Origin: a bacterium
GTDB taxonomy: Bacteria; Margulisbacteria; Marinamargulisbacteria; SXXA01; JAHFDB01
DNA length: 35,471 nt
Direction: 5' to 3'
NCBI GenBank assembly: GCA_023249285.1
Contig: JAHFCZ010000005.1
Location: 1 to 35,471, forward strand
Shown here: one piece after another, positions 8,070 to 16,367 of the stretch
Numbering within the stretch: the first letter of the stretch is position 1
Layout of the letters: every line of letters starts with the position of its first letter
Notes under the pieces: generated by a model
What the model was told of the DNA's origin: nothing
The model's input: only the letters and a program-made list of their open reading frames with translations
The model's database searches: none
Translations under genes and position numbers: made by a program

Positions 8070-9181
8070 GCGGTTCTCAACACCTCAAACAACGTGTCCA
8101 TTGGCACTATCCCATTCTTGATTCGGTTGTTTTGAAACACAGACCTGCATAACTCGGGGAAATCATCCTGAGGGAGATAGGTCCATAATAAATGAGATAC
8201 GCCGATGGTATCAAAAAATGCTTTGATTTTCTCCGATGGATTTTGCCCAAATATTTCGTTTAAAGCGGCATCCACAGGTTCCGAAATGCCCTGTGCAACG
8301 TAAGCGATATGTGGAAGTGAAAAACTGCAAGCAATCCCGTGTGCAACCCCATATTTTGCGGTTAAATAATACGAAATGGCATGAGCAACCGCGGTTTGTG
8401 TGTTAGAAAATGCAAGCCCCGCGTATACGGTTGCAAGCATCATCTGATCCCGACACTGTTGATTATCTAGATCGGAAAGGAGGTCCGGCAAAGTAGCCAG
8501 TATTAGTTTAGCACCTTGAATTGCAAAAGCTGTTGAGATGGGATTTGCTTGAATATTCCAGATAGATTCTAAGCAATGAGACAGCGCATCAAGACCCGTT
8601 TGGAGGGTCAATTGGCGTGGAAGAGAGTGTGTTAATTCAGGATCATAAATACACGCTTCTGGCCATAAATCAGGTAAATGGAGTGAAAATTTCTGTTTGA
8701 GGTCCATGTCCCATATCGTCGCCCAAGGCGTTAACTCACTCGAAGTTCCTGCCGTGGTTGGCACGCAGATCAATGGGGTGGTGGTATAATGCAAGTGTGA
8801 TATTTCCCCCAAGATATATTGGGAAATCAGTGAGAAATGAGGTGCATCTACCGAGAACACCTTCGCGCTATCCATCACACTCCCCCCCCCAATGGCTAAA
8901 ATAACGTCAAATTGCGAGCGATCCAAACGGGTATAAATGGCGGCCATTTGCGACAACGTAGGATTAGGTGAAATATCAGAGACCACGGCTACTGGCCATA
9001 TGGCGGCTGCATTTAATTTATCAACCAATCCTCGCTCAACAAAGCCAGCTGAAGTTATGATAAGCACACGCCGGCCCCTAACCCATTCAGCTAAGCGTTG
9101 AAAATACCCTCGTCCAAAATAAATCTGCACTGGAATTTGATAAGAAAAATTAGTGACCGAAGAGTTGTTGCGCACGCTCAT
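8063..9181 (-). CDS. Iron-type (group III) alcohol dehydrogenase, probable phosphonoacetaldehyde reductase
   Basis: 372 residues from ATG at 9181, which has AAGGA just ahead and begins the dehydrogenase homology. A longer in-frame reading to 9379 would add 66 unrelated residues lying inside the nucleotidyltransferase gene. Family motifs: GGGSVMDSAK (98-107), PTTAGTSSELTPWA, the metal-ligand region GLDALSHCLES, and later YGVAHGIACSFSLPH. PhpC, FomC and DhpG are iron-family dehydrogenases that reduce phosphonoacetaldehyde to 2-hydroxyethylphosphonate. Placed directly after PEP mutase and phosphonopyruvate decarboxylase, and with no aminotransferase nearby, this protein most likely does the same. 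The pathway would then make 2-HEP rather than 2-aminoethylphosphonate. It overlaps the nucleotidyltransferase gene by 32 bases. Substrate is inferred; the enzyme family is clear. Confidence 0.87.
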   Translation of the reverse strand: MSVRNNSSVTNFSYQIPVQIYFGRGYFQRLAEWVRGRRVLIITSAGFVERGLVDKLNAAAIWPVAVVSDISPNPTLSQMAAIYTRLDRSQFDVILAIGGGSVMDSAKVFSVDAPHFSLISQYILGEISHLHYTTTPLICVPTTAGTSSELTPWATIWDMDLKQKFSLHLPDLWPEACIYDPELTHSLPRQLTLQTGLDALSHCLESIWNIQANPISTAFAIQGAKLILATLPDLLSDLDNQQCRDQMMLATVYAGLAFSNTQTAVAHAISYYLTAKYGVAHGIACSFSLPHIAYVAQGISEPVDAALNEIFGQNPSEKIKAFFDTIGVSHLLWTYLPQDDFPELCRSVFQNNRIKNGIVPMDTLFEVLRTAC

Positions 9182-9857
9182 AATCCTTAAGAAAATCGAT
9201 TTCAACCCATCGAGCACCGTTAGTAGAGATACAATAGATTTTCGAATAAGCGGCAAGTTTTGTAAAGGCATCCGTATCGTAATACATGAGGCTATCATTG
9301 CTGAGGGTCGTTTCAATGACCGAAAACAAGCGGACAGGGTCTCGACAGCAAGCAATGCCGATCCATTCCCCGTCAGCATGGGCCACTTCTTTACTGGACT
9401 CGATCAAAAAATGGCCCTTCGTTTTGACCTTCATCGCTTCAGCATCCGTAGGTCCAAAGTCCGTTGTCAACACCAGGTCATCTTGTCCTGTATCAAAATG
9501 AGCTAAAGTTTCCTCTAAAATAACCGAGTCATAAATAATATCCCCGTGGAGATAGATGAAAGAATCAGATCCTACAAAATCTCTCGCAACCCAAAGTGAA
9601 CCCATATTGTTACAGTGGGAAAAGAAAGGATTGGGAAGGTAAGTAATTTGATCCCCCAAAGCTGCTTTGATTAAGTCCTGTTTATACCCTGTAACAATAG
9701 CAATCTGGGAAATACCTTGCTGGCGAAGCAAGGTAATTGAGCGGGCCAATAGGGTTGTTCCGGCAATTGGCAAGAGTCCCTTCGGCTGGGTAAGGGTCAA
9801 GGGGTAAAGCCGGCTTGAAAGTCCAGCTGCTACAATAACCGCTTTTTTAATCGACAT
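9150..9857 (-). CDS. Nucleotidyltransferase, probable phosphonate cytidylyltransferase
   Basis: 235 residues with a canonical sugar/choline-phosphate nucleotidyltransferase start: VIVAAGLSSRLYPLTLTQPKGLLP (residues 7-30) contains the G-loop, the triphosphate-contacting Arg and the PK motif. Metal-binding positions appear at FIYLHGDIIYD and at the C-terminal WVEIDFLKDYE. Phosphocholine-type cytidylyltransferases share this layout. In phosphonate clusters such enzymes (PntC type) form CMP-phosphonates. The start overlaps the decarboxylase stop by 11 bases, and the dehydrogenase gene starts within its 3' end. The inferred reaction is CTP + 2-HEP to CMP-2-HEP + PPi, giving the donor for the CDP-alcohol phosphotransferase next door. 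Use of another nucleotide or substrate is possible. Confidence 0.85.
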   Translation of the reverse strand: MSIKKAVIVAAGLSSRLYPLTLTQPKGLLPIAGTTLLARSITLLRQQGISQIAIVTGYKQDLIKAALGDQITYLPNPFFSHCNNMGSLWVARDFVGSDSFIYLHGDIIYDSVILEETLAHFDTGQDDLVLTTDFGPTDAEAMKVKTKGHFLIESSKEVAHADGEWIGIACCRDPVRLFSVIETTLSNDSLMYYDTDAFTKLAAYSKIYCISTNGARWVEIDFLKDYERAQQLFGH

Positions 9858-10983
9858 GGGTCAAAAATCTACAAAGTCGCTCTTTAACTTGATAAGGCTT
9901 ACTCTTGGGGCGACCTAGGGTGGAGATAGAGCCCTTGGCAATTTTTAGAACCAAACAGGTCAGCTGTGGAAAGCTAAACCACTGCAGAATTTCATCAGTA
10001 AGCGCTTCCAGTGTAGAGACTCCCACACAACGGGGATAGCCAACAGCCGCTCCAATCTGGGTGAAATTTACATTATGAGATACCGTAAACTGCCCACCCG
10101 TCGAATCATGTGTATTATTATCCAGCACTATATGGAGTAAATTTGGGGGATGGTAGGCCGCATTTGTTGCCATCACACCCAAGCGCATTAACAAGGCGCC
10201 ATCCCCATCAATAGTAATGACTTGGCACGTGGGCTTGCTCATCGCAATGCCCATTCCGACTGCACTCACACAGCCCATCGAGCCTACCATATACAAATGC
10301 TGTTCAGAATCTTCTATCGTATAAAGTTCCCGCCCGGTCTTCCCCGTGGTGGCTACGATCACGGTAGACTTGGTTTTAAGCTGATTAATACATGTTAGAG
10401 AGTCATACCTGGTGGGGAACGCATCCGGAGCTGATGAGTGAAAAATAGTCGTTGAGAGTGCTTGAGGCAGGGATTGGGCTTGCAAGGTGGTTTTTAAAAA
10501 GGTGTCCTTTTTTACGACGAAAAAGAAGGGTGTATTTTGATCCAAAACTGCACACGCCCGGTCCAATTGATCCGCAATTTCTTCCATAGACAGGGATAGA
10601 AACTCCCATTTAACCTGCATTAAATCCAGCATTTGAGGGGTAATCTGGCCCATCAGTTCATGCTGGGGCTCATCCGAAATTCCTGGCTCCCCGCGAAAAC
10701 TCACGAATCCTAAAACGGGGATTCGAAAATTATAATTTAAAGAAGTAAGCGGGGAGACGGCATTTGTAAGTCCTGAGTTTTGCATCAAGACCACCGTTTT
10801 TTTGCCCCCAATGTGAGCGCCTGCTGCCAAGGCAACCGCATCCCCCTCGTTAGTCGCCATAACATACATCCCATTATTGAGTGTGTCATTAATCAATGGC
10901 TCAAGGTGAGAACAGGGAACTCCCGTAAAAAAATTAAACCCACGCTCCCGTAATGCTATCCCAAAAAGCGCTGTATCAATCAT
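9847..10983 (-). CDS. ppd: Phosphonopyruvate decarboxylase (TPP-dependent)
   Basis: 378 residues, the usual length for this family. The N-terminal pyrimidine-binding half has [15 protein letters not shown] with the cofactor-activating Glu (~residue 46). The C-terminal half has the thiamine-diphosphate motif: [14 protein letters not shown], then [14 protein letters not shown]. The DST-GGQ phrase is characteristic of phosphonopyruvate and sulfopyruvate decarboxylases. It decarboxylates phosphonopyruvate to phosphonoacetaldehyde, pulling the unfavourable PEP mutase equilibrium forward. Its ATG overlaps the PEP mutase stop (ATGA), the expected partner. Sulfopyruvate decarboxylase is the only realistic alternative, and the PEP mutase neighbour makes it unlikely. 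Confidence 0.93.
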   Translation of the reverse strand: MIDTALFGIALRERGFNFFTGVPCSHLEPLINDTLNNGMYVMATNEGDAVALAAGAHIGGKKTVVLMQNSGLTNAVSPLTSLNYNFRIPVLGFVSFRGEPGISDEPQHELMGQITPQMLDLMQVKWEFLSLSMEEIADQLDRACAVLDQNTPFFFVVKKDTFLKTTLQAQSLPQALSTTIFHSSAPDAFPTRYDSLTCINQLKTKSTVIVATTGKTGRELYTIEDSEQHLYMVGSMGCVSAVGMGIAMSKPTCQVITIDGDGALLMRLGVMATNAAYHPPNLLHIVLDNNTHDSTGGQFTVSHNVNFTQIGAAVGYPRCVGVSTLEALTDEILQWFSFPQLTCLVLKIAKGSISTLGRPKSKPYQVKERLCRFLTHVD

Positions 10984-12584
10984 GCAAGATTGCCTGCGAG
11001 CTGGAGATCCATAATGGTATCAATATCCATCCATCCACCCTTCACATATCGAACAGCAACGGGGGAATGGGGGATGATTTCCATTAATAAATCTTGCATG
11101 CGAAGACGTGAAAAATCTGGACGCCGGGACAGCTCCTCCAGAACCATTGATACAATTTCAGCTCCCTTGGGAGAGAGTTTCCACAAGCCGATAAATTCAC
11201 CACAGTAGCCCATCGCGGGGAATTGGTGGGTAACCTGAATTAATTCTGCGCTACCCAAGAAAAAGTTTTTGGAATTTTCACGCGAGGCGACCACGTAATC
11301 AGCATACCCTGATTTCTGACCGCTATCCGAGTCGACGACAATCGTAATATCATTTTGATCAATTAAGAGTTCGTGCAAAATATAGGGCTTAAAGACAATA
11401 TCTCCATAGCTAATTAACGTATCAGAAGTGATTCGTTTTTTAGCTAAAAATAATGAGGCGACTTCTTGAGTCGTAGAAAAGTCATCATTGTCGAGAGTAG
11501 AGATATTAGGAAGTCTAATTTTGTCTTTAGCAAAGCCCCGCACGACAGTAATCATTTTGATGCCGGCCTGATTCATTTCCTGAATTTGGGTTTCTAAGAT
11601 TGATTTGCCATGAATTTGTAAAAGCGTTTTTGGAATATCAGTCGTCAACGTGCCCAATTCTTTACCCTGAGAGGCGGCTAAAATTAAAGCCTGAATTTGT
11701 TTGCCAGAAGTGGGGAGGTATCGTTTTTCAGCATCTTTAAGTTCATCGGCGCTTTGGAGTCGAAATACTTCTGCCACACTGACGATTGTGCCCTCAACAT
11801 TGATCAGAGATTCGTCCTGAAAGATCGTCCTAGAGGTCTCTTGGATGGCTTTAATCGATGCACGAATATTATGATTAGCCCAAATAGCCACGCTAATCCC
11901 TTGCTGTCTGAAATAATCGGTCGGGGTGGAATAGTATTTGGTAGGCACAATGATAATTGGAATACGCTTATCCCACTGAGACATAAAAAGATCTATATCG
12001 CTGGGGTCAGATTTTTTACTATGGACTAATAAGGCATCTGCGCCTGCTTCAGCGTAGGCGTACGCACGTCGCAAAGCCTCATCAACACCCCATCCAGCGA
12101 TAAAGGCTTCGAGTCTAGCCACCACACAAAAATCAGCCTCTTTCTGATGGTCTTTAGCCGCTTTGATTTTTCCACAAAACTCATTCATATCGGCCAGAGG
12201 CTGAGATTCACCCAAAATAAACGAATTGGTTTTTGGGAATAGTTTGTCTTCCAAACATACCCCCGCCACACCACGTTGTTCAAGTTTGTGGATTAAACGA
12301 CGGACATTATTAAAATTGCCATACCCAGTATCTCCGTCCAGCAAAATCGGGATTGAGGTTGCGTCACACATAAATTCCACGACGTCCAAGACTTGAGTCC
12401 AAGAGGCTTCATTGTTGTCACGAACGCCCAAGGAGGCCGAAATAGAAAGTCCGCTGGCCCATATCCCTTTGAATCCAGATTCCTCCACAATTTTGGCAGA
12501 CAAGCCACTATGCGCTTCCATCAGGAACTCTAGTGAATCAGACGTAATCAAATGGCGAAGTTGCTTGGCCTTAGAAAGAGTCAT
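10980..12584 (-). CDS. pepM: Phosphoenolpyruvate mutase fused to a nucleotidyltransferase domain
   Basis: 534 residues in two parts. Residues ~1-290 are a PEP mutase: [20 protein letters not shown], the metal-binding DGDTGYGN (83-90) and the diagnostic [10 protein letters not shown] loop (112-121) that separates mutases from isocitrate lyase relatives. It converts PEP to phosphonopyruvate, the committing step of nearly all known phosphonate biosynthesis. Residues ~297-534 form a nucleotidyltransferase-like domain: [29 protein letters not shown] (metal Asp ~395) and WMDIDT near the end. Its G-loop is altered: AAS replaces AAG and Glu stands where the usual Arg contacts the triphosphate. Such fusions exist in known phosphonate clusters. 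The gene starts 9 bases after the LIC12162-type gene. The mutase assignment is very secure; activity of the second domain is open. Confidence 0.95.
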   Translation of the reverse strand: MTLSKAKQLRHLITSDSLEFLMEAHSGLSAKIVEESGFKGIWASGLSISASLGVRDNNEASWTQVLDVVEFMCDATSIPILLDGDTGYGNFNNVRRLIHKLEQRGVAGVCLEDKLFPKTNSFILGESQPLADMNEFCGKIKAAKDHQKEADFCVVARLEAFIAGWGVDEALRRAYAYAEAGADALLVHSKKSDPSDIDLFMSQWDKRIPIIIVPTKYYSTPTDYFRQQGISVAIWANHNIRASIKAIQETSRTIFQDESLINVEGTIVSVAEVFRLQSADELKDAEKRYLPTSGKQIQALILAASQGKELGTLTTDIPKTLLQIHGKSILETQIQEMNQAGIKMITVVRGFAKDKIRLPNISTLDNDDFSTTQEVASLFLAKKRITSDTLISYGDIVFKPYILHELLIDQNDITIVVDSDSGQKSGYADYVVASRENSKNFFLGSAELIQVTHQFPAMGYCGEFIGLWKLSPKGAEIVSMVLEELSRRPDFSRLRMQDLLMEIIPHSPVAVRYVKGGWMDIDTIMDLQLAGNLA

Positions 12585-12593
12585 ATCAGAATT

Positions 12594-14414
12594 TTACCTT
12601 ATTTTTGGGCCGGGGGCCATGTTGACATCCAAGAATTTCAACAACAATTGGATCATTTTTTCTGGGGCTCCTAAGTTAGTCGACAAAAATATATGCCGTG
12701 CTCTCTGAACATCTGGCCTCTGCCACCAGGATAGAGGATCCTCTATAATGGATTCCAAAAATTGGGCTGCGCCCTTGGAATCCGTGTGACAAATCCCCAC
12801 TTTGATTAATTCATCATAGAAATCTATATATTCAGGAGCCAGTTGATATGCAGCTTTATCGAAAAAAAAGAGCATCGGAATATTCATCGCCAATGTTTCT
12901 AGGTAAGAGGTTGAGATATAGGTAGAAACAACTATTTTGCTTCGACACATCATTTTTTTACAAGATTGAGAGAAATCATCTTGTTTCAACCGGGACAGTG
13001 CCCCCCCTAAATAGCGGTCCAAGTCATACTTCATCCATCCTTGAGCACAATGGGGAGGATAGTCTCGATACAAGATCCTAGAAATCGTGTTGCTTGAAAG
13101 GGTCTCAAAAAAATCTTTATGAAACTGGATATGACGAATAGCATCCTCCCCATTTATTCCATACGACCCCGAATAGAAATCTCGCTTTACAAGTCCTGGG
13201 GCCCCAATAACGAGCACTTCGATATCTTGGGGAACATTTTCTTGAATTTCTAAGCCAAAAAGAGAAGCCCCACCCACAAGATTTTGGAATTTGGGGTCTG
13301 ACCATCCCATAGATACAAAAATATCCGATAATTTTGCAATAAGTGGATTATGGTTACCCAAGAATTGGTGAGAGAGGTAATTATGCTCGTTACAAATGTG
13401 AATGATACCGCGCTTCTGGGCAATTACAATTGCACAACTGATCTCAGAAGAAGTAATCCAGGCTTCGGATACTAGATGAGTTAAGGATGGGTAGTGGTCC
13501 CAATACTGGGAAAATATTTCTTCCATTTGCTCAAATGCTTCTAGCAACGTTATCGGCCATAAGTATTTCAACAACGCTCCCATAAATTGATCCATTCTAT
13601 CGCCTTTTGCTAATTCCGGAATTTCTCTCCAGACCATGTTTGGAGGAAGAAGTATTTCATACGGAGGGATAGTGATCGATTGAATTTTTCCCTTACTTTT
13701 CTCGCTTAATTCCATCAAATATTGGGAGTGAAAATAAGCATAAAACACACCCAATTTTGGAGCTGCAAATTTTTCATAATATTTCATGCGAAAGAACCCC
13801 ATGGAGAATTTTCTTCTCAGCTTTTGCAACCAAGTAGAAGAAGATTTTGGCGGAGGATCTAGCAGGGTTGGCGGTGGCTGTGTCGCCCAAAAGAGTGGCC
13901 AGCCAGCTTCAGGATAAAACTGCTCTATATAGATGCTCAAGAGTTGTTCCTGCCCGAGCTCATCGTGTTGAAGAAAACGAGTCGCTTCTTCCAAACTCTT
14001 GGGAATCACAAAAGCTTTTGGGTCTAATCGCTCGCCATACTGGTTTGCGATCTTGATATTTTCCTCAAAAATACAGAACGCCTCATAGGCAAGTGTCACC
14101 AATCGTTTAAAACTAAGACACATGCATTTTTGCCAAAAATGAACGGGATAATTTTTCCCTAAGGTATGATTAAGCCAGCGGGATAAAATTTCCACATACC
14201 GATTATATCGGGAATCTAGTTGATTCTGAAAATCAGCCAGATCTGATGGGGTTTGTCTTAAAAAATGAGCTACGCGAACCCGTTTCCCAAAGAATAAGTC
14301 CTTATCATGTAGGTAAGGCTCCAAAAGTAAAAACTCGGACCCGAATTTCGATCTAATCCCAGCCCTCATTGCCGAAGGGATGACTACCTCGCGTGGAGCA
14401 GTGGATCCGACCAT
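12594..14414 (-). CDS. LIC12162-type putative transferase
   Basis: 606 residues. The N-terminal third resembles the LIC12162 family: YNRYVEILSRWLNHTLGKNY, then HFWQKCMCLSFKRLVTLAYE. The C-terminal half has a GT-B-like finish: SKIVVSTYISTSYLETLAMNIP, where a nucleotide-sugar binding Glu would lie, followed by MLFFFDKAAY. LIC12162 proteins occur in surface-polysaccharide loci and are thought to be transferases; no reaction is established as far as I know. ATG at 14414 lies 2 bases after the methyltransferase stop. By position it could attach or process the phosphonate-bearing or nonulosonate-bearing sugar. I recognise the family by pattern only, so the name is moderately sure. Confidence 0.6.
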   Translation of the reverse strand: MVGSTAPREVVIPSAMRAGIRSKFGSEFLLLEPYLHDKDLFFGKRVRVAHFLRQTPSDLADFQNQLDSRYNRYVEILSRWLNHTLGKNYPVHFWQKCMCLSFKRLVTLAYEAFCIFEENIKIANQYGERLDPKAFVIPKSLEEATRFLQHDELGQEQLLSIYIEQFYPEAGWPLFWATQPPPTLLDPPPKSSSTWLQKLRRKFSMGFFRMKYYEKFAAPKLGVFYAYFHSQYLMELSEKSKGKIQSITIPPYEILLPPNMVWREIPELAKGDRMDQFMGALLKYLWPITLLEAFEQMEEIFSQYWDHYPSLTHLVSEAWITSSEISCAIVIAQKRGIIHICNEHNYLSHQFLGNHNPLIAKLSDIFVSMGWSDPKFQNLVGGASLFGLEIQENVPQDIEVLVIGAPGLVKRDFYSGSYGINGEDAIRHIQFHKDFFETLSSNTISRILYRDYPPHCAQGWMKYDLDRYLGGALSRLKQDDFSQSCKKMMCRSKIVVSTYISTSYLETLAMNIPMLFFFDKAAYQLAPEYIDFYDELIKVGICHTDSKGAAQFLESIIEDPLSWWQRPDVQRARHIFLSTNLGAPEKMIQLLLKFLDVNMAPGPKIR

Positions 14415-14416
14415 AG

Positions 14417-15400
14417 CTATGTCAATTTTCGAAAGGTGATGCGGATATGGTTGCTTAAGTGATTTTTATCCAGTGACGCTTGCAAGTAAGGGATCATCTC
14501 TTTCAAATTCTCATTATAATCGATTTTATCCTCGTACGATTTCATCGATAAATAATCCATGACATCCCATCCATAGTAATCAATGTTAACTACCTCAAAC
14601 CCACTTTTCTTTGCCAAAAATTCAGCAGATTTTGCATCAAAAAAGCCGAGGTGTTCAAATGGCAATAGCGTATTTTGCAGGCCTTCCTGGAGAAGAAAGG
14701 CAAGAGAATGGACGTGGGGGGTATACGCAACAATGTACCCTTTTGAATTTAATTTTTGATAGGCCTCTTGAAAAAATGCGATCGGATCAGCCAAGTGCTC
14801 CAATACATCAAACATAGTCATGACATCCGAGTGAAATGTAAGTTCTTCCAATCTCTTTTTCTCAACATTTAAGCCGTTGTTTTGGCACAGTTTTACCAGA
14901 AAGTCCGTCAATTCTATACCTAAAGCGTTGACTCCTGAGTCCTTTGCACATTGTATAAAATAACCGGGGCCACATCCAATATCTAATAACGTTGCTTTTG
15001 TCCAATCTATTGGAGCCATCTTTTGAACATATTTTAACCGTTCAGAACCAAATTTTTCTTTTCGATATGCGTAGGTTTCCAAGATTTCTCTCTTCAATGT
15101 TTCTTCATACAATGCATTGTCATACATCGCGATATTTTGATCATTTTCTATTGAAATGTTAGGAAAAACCAACCCACAATTATGACATTCATACAAGGGG
15201 TACCCCTTGTATTCTAAAAATAATTTAGATTCACTTTCTTTACACAAAATACATTTGACCTGATCACGACGTTTGACCAAGCTGATGCGTTGTGGCCACA
15301 TCTCCGCACGCTCTCTCAACATTTCTGCAAAAAAATTTTTGCTCCGCAATTTCGACGGATCAATTGAAAATAGAGTGTATCCTTGAAAAATATCTCTCAA
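14417..15400 (-). CDS. SAM-dependent methyltransferase with N-terminal zinc ribbon
   Basis: 327 residues. A zinc ribbon is formed by CILC (~residues 51-54) and CHNCGLVFPN (~74-83). A class I methyltransferase core follows: ATLLDIGCGPGYFIQCAKDSG binds SAM, and VMTMFDVLEHLADPIAFFQEAY is the post-III acidic region. This arrangement is common in methyltransferases of sugar and natural-product loci, including sugar C-methyltransferases. The start is TTG at 15400: AAAAAGG lies 8 bases upstream, and the next ATG (15322) would shorten the N-terminus ahead of the zinc ribbon. It sits between the dioxygenase and LIC12162 genes with very small gaps. The methyl acceptor (phosphonate, sugar or lipid) cannot be told from sequence. 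Confidence 0.83.
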   Translation of the reverse strand: MRDIFQGYTLFSIDPSKLRSKNFFAEMLRERAEMWPQRISLVKRRDQVKCILCKESESKLFLEYKGYPLYECHNCGLVFPNISIENDQNIAMYDNALYEETLKREILETYAYRKEKFGSERLKYVQKMAPIDWTKATLLDIGCGPGYFIQCAKDSGVNALGIELTDFLVKLCQNNGLNVEKKRLEELTFHSDVMTMFDVLEHLADPIAFFQEAYQKLNSKGYIVAYTPHVHSLAFLLQEGLQNTLLPFEHLGFFDAKSAEFLAKKSGFEVVNIDYYGWDVMDYLSMKSYEDKIDYNENLKEMIPYLQASLDKNHLSNHIRITFRKLT

Positions 15401-15413
15401 TCGCTGGACCTTT

Positions 15414-16262
15414 TTAGACAGACTTAGTTAATTTTTGAGCGGTAAATACCTCTTCGTAAAATTCACGAGGAGAAACCCCATGCTTGAAAGCGATTTCGGG
15501 AGCATAAAACGTGGGATTTGAGATGTCATGGTACATCCCAACAAGGCTAAATCGGGTTTCTTTTGAAGAATTCTGACCACTTCGATGAAATAGACGACTG
15601 CTAAAAATTAAAAGTTGCCCCAACTGCATTTCACAAGAAATCTGGGGGTATTTTTCCACTAGCCTGTCCTCGACGATAATCTGGGTGGCCCTTCCCGGTA
15701 TTTCATTCCACGACTGATCAGCAATCCCTTCTTTTTGGCTCCCGGGACAAACCTCTATGGTCCCGTTTTGGATCGTCGTGTTCCGGATGAGTGGAGCCCA
15801 GGTTTGCAAGAAATTACTTTTTGGTATGGTGTAAAATACCTCTTGGTGCCAGCCATAGGTCCGTCGGGTGTCAGAGGGCATATCAATTCGACACCTACAG
15901 GTGTAGGTGTATAGTGGATTACTGGACTCCTTTTCAAGCAAGCCATTGATCACATCGGAAGTTTCTTTCTTGGAAATGATTCTTAAAAATTCTGGGATCT
16001 GAGCCGTGGTGTCATAAATTTGTGCTACATATTTATGGTCAACTGATTCGATTTCAAATAATGTTTGATCAAAAATGGCCCCGAGTTCTTGAGGTACAGT
16101 TATCCTTTTTGCGGTTTCAGAATAGATACGCTCGACAGTAGATCGGATAATATCTGCATAAGCCAGGGTAAAATCGTTTAATTCTGTTTTTGAGTAAAAA
16201 TTATCGATGATGAGGTATCCATTTTTCTCAAAAAAGGATTTCTGATCCGAAGTAACTTGCAT
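15414..16262 (-). CDS. Phytanoyl-CoA dioxygenase (PhyH)-like Fe(II)/2-oxoglutarate oxygenase
   Basis: 282 residues. The start typical of PhyH proteins is present (FFEKNGYLIIDNFYSKTEL). The facial-triad candidates are YGWHQEVFYT (His-x-Glu) and SSRLFHRSGQNSS (distal His), followed by the 2-oxoglutarate-binding Arg in KETRFSL. PhyH-like enzymes hydroxylate small molecules; PhnY*, a known phosphonate hydroxylase, belongs to this group. It may hydroxylate the phosphonate chain or a sugar/lipid acceptor. ATG at 16262 is preferred because GGAGAG lies 6 bases upstream (16273-16268). A GTG at 16277 would place the ribosome site inside the gene. This is the first gene of the minus-strand operon, about 30 bases from the predicted transcription start. 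Confidence 0.82.
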   Translation of the reverse strand: MQVTSDQKSFFEKNGYLIIDNFYSKTELNDFTLAYADIIRSTVERIYSETAKRITVPQELGAIFDQTLFEIESVDHKYVAQIYDTTAQIPEFLRIISKKETSDVINGLLEKESSNPLYTYTCRCRIDMPSDTRRTYGWHQEVFYTIPKSNFLQTWAPLIRNTTIQNGTIEVCPGSQKEGIADQSWNEIPGRATQIIVEDRLVEKYPQISCEMQLGQLLIFSSRLFHRSGQNSSKETRFSLVGMYHDISNPTFYAPEIAFKHGVSPREFYEEVFTAQKLTKSV

Positions 16263-16298
16263 AAGCACTCTCCACACATTTCCTGAAAGATACCCCTG

Positions 16299-16350
16299 AA
16301 TATATCAGTCCTTTAGGTGTTTTGCAAAAGCAAGTGCTCTCAATTATAAT
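16299..16350. promoter_or_regulatory. Bidirectional promoter with one shared palindromic -35 hexamer
   Basis: TTGCAA at 16322-16327 is its own reverse complement. To the right, a 17-base spacer (16328-16344) leads to a perfect -10, TATAAT (16345-16350), aimed at neuB. To the left on the minus strand, another 17-base spacer (16321-16305) leads to TATATT (16304-16299), aimed at the PhyH gene. Both promoters therefore share one -35 element. The neuB transcript would have a very short leader, with its GAGG site almost at the 5' end; the PhyH leader would be ~30 bases. The arrangement implies mutually exclusive RNA polymerase binding. No operator was recognised. Confidence 0.7.
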
Positions 16351-16367
16351 CTCCATTGAGGTAAATT

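Noticed and set aside
8063-9379. A 438-residue version of the alcohol dehydrogenase starting at 9379
   Set aside because: The first 66 residues lie inside the nucleotidyltransferase gene and do not resemble the dehydrogenase family; homology begins just after ATG 9181.
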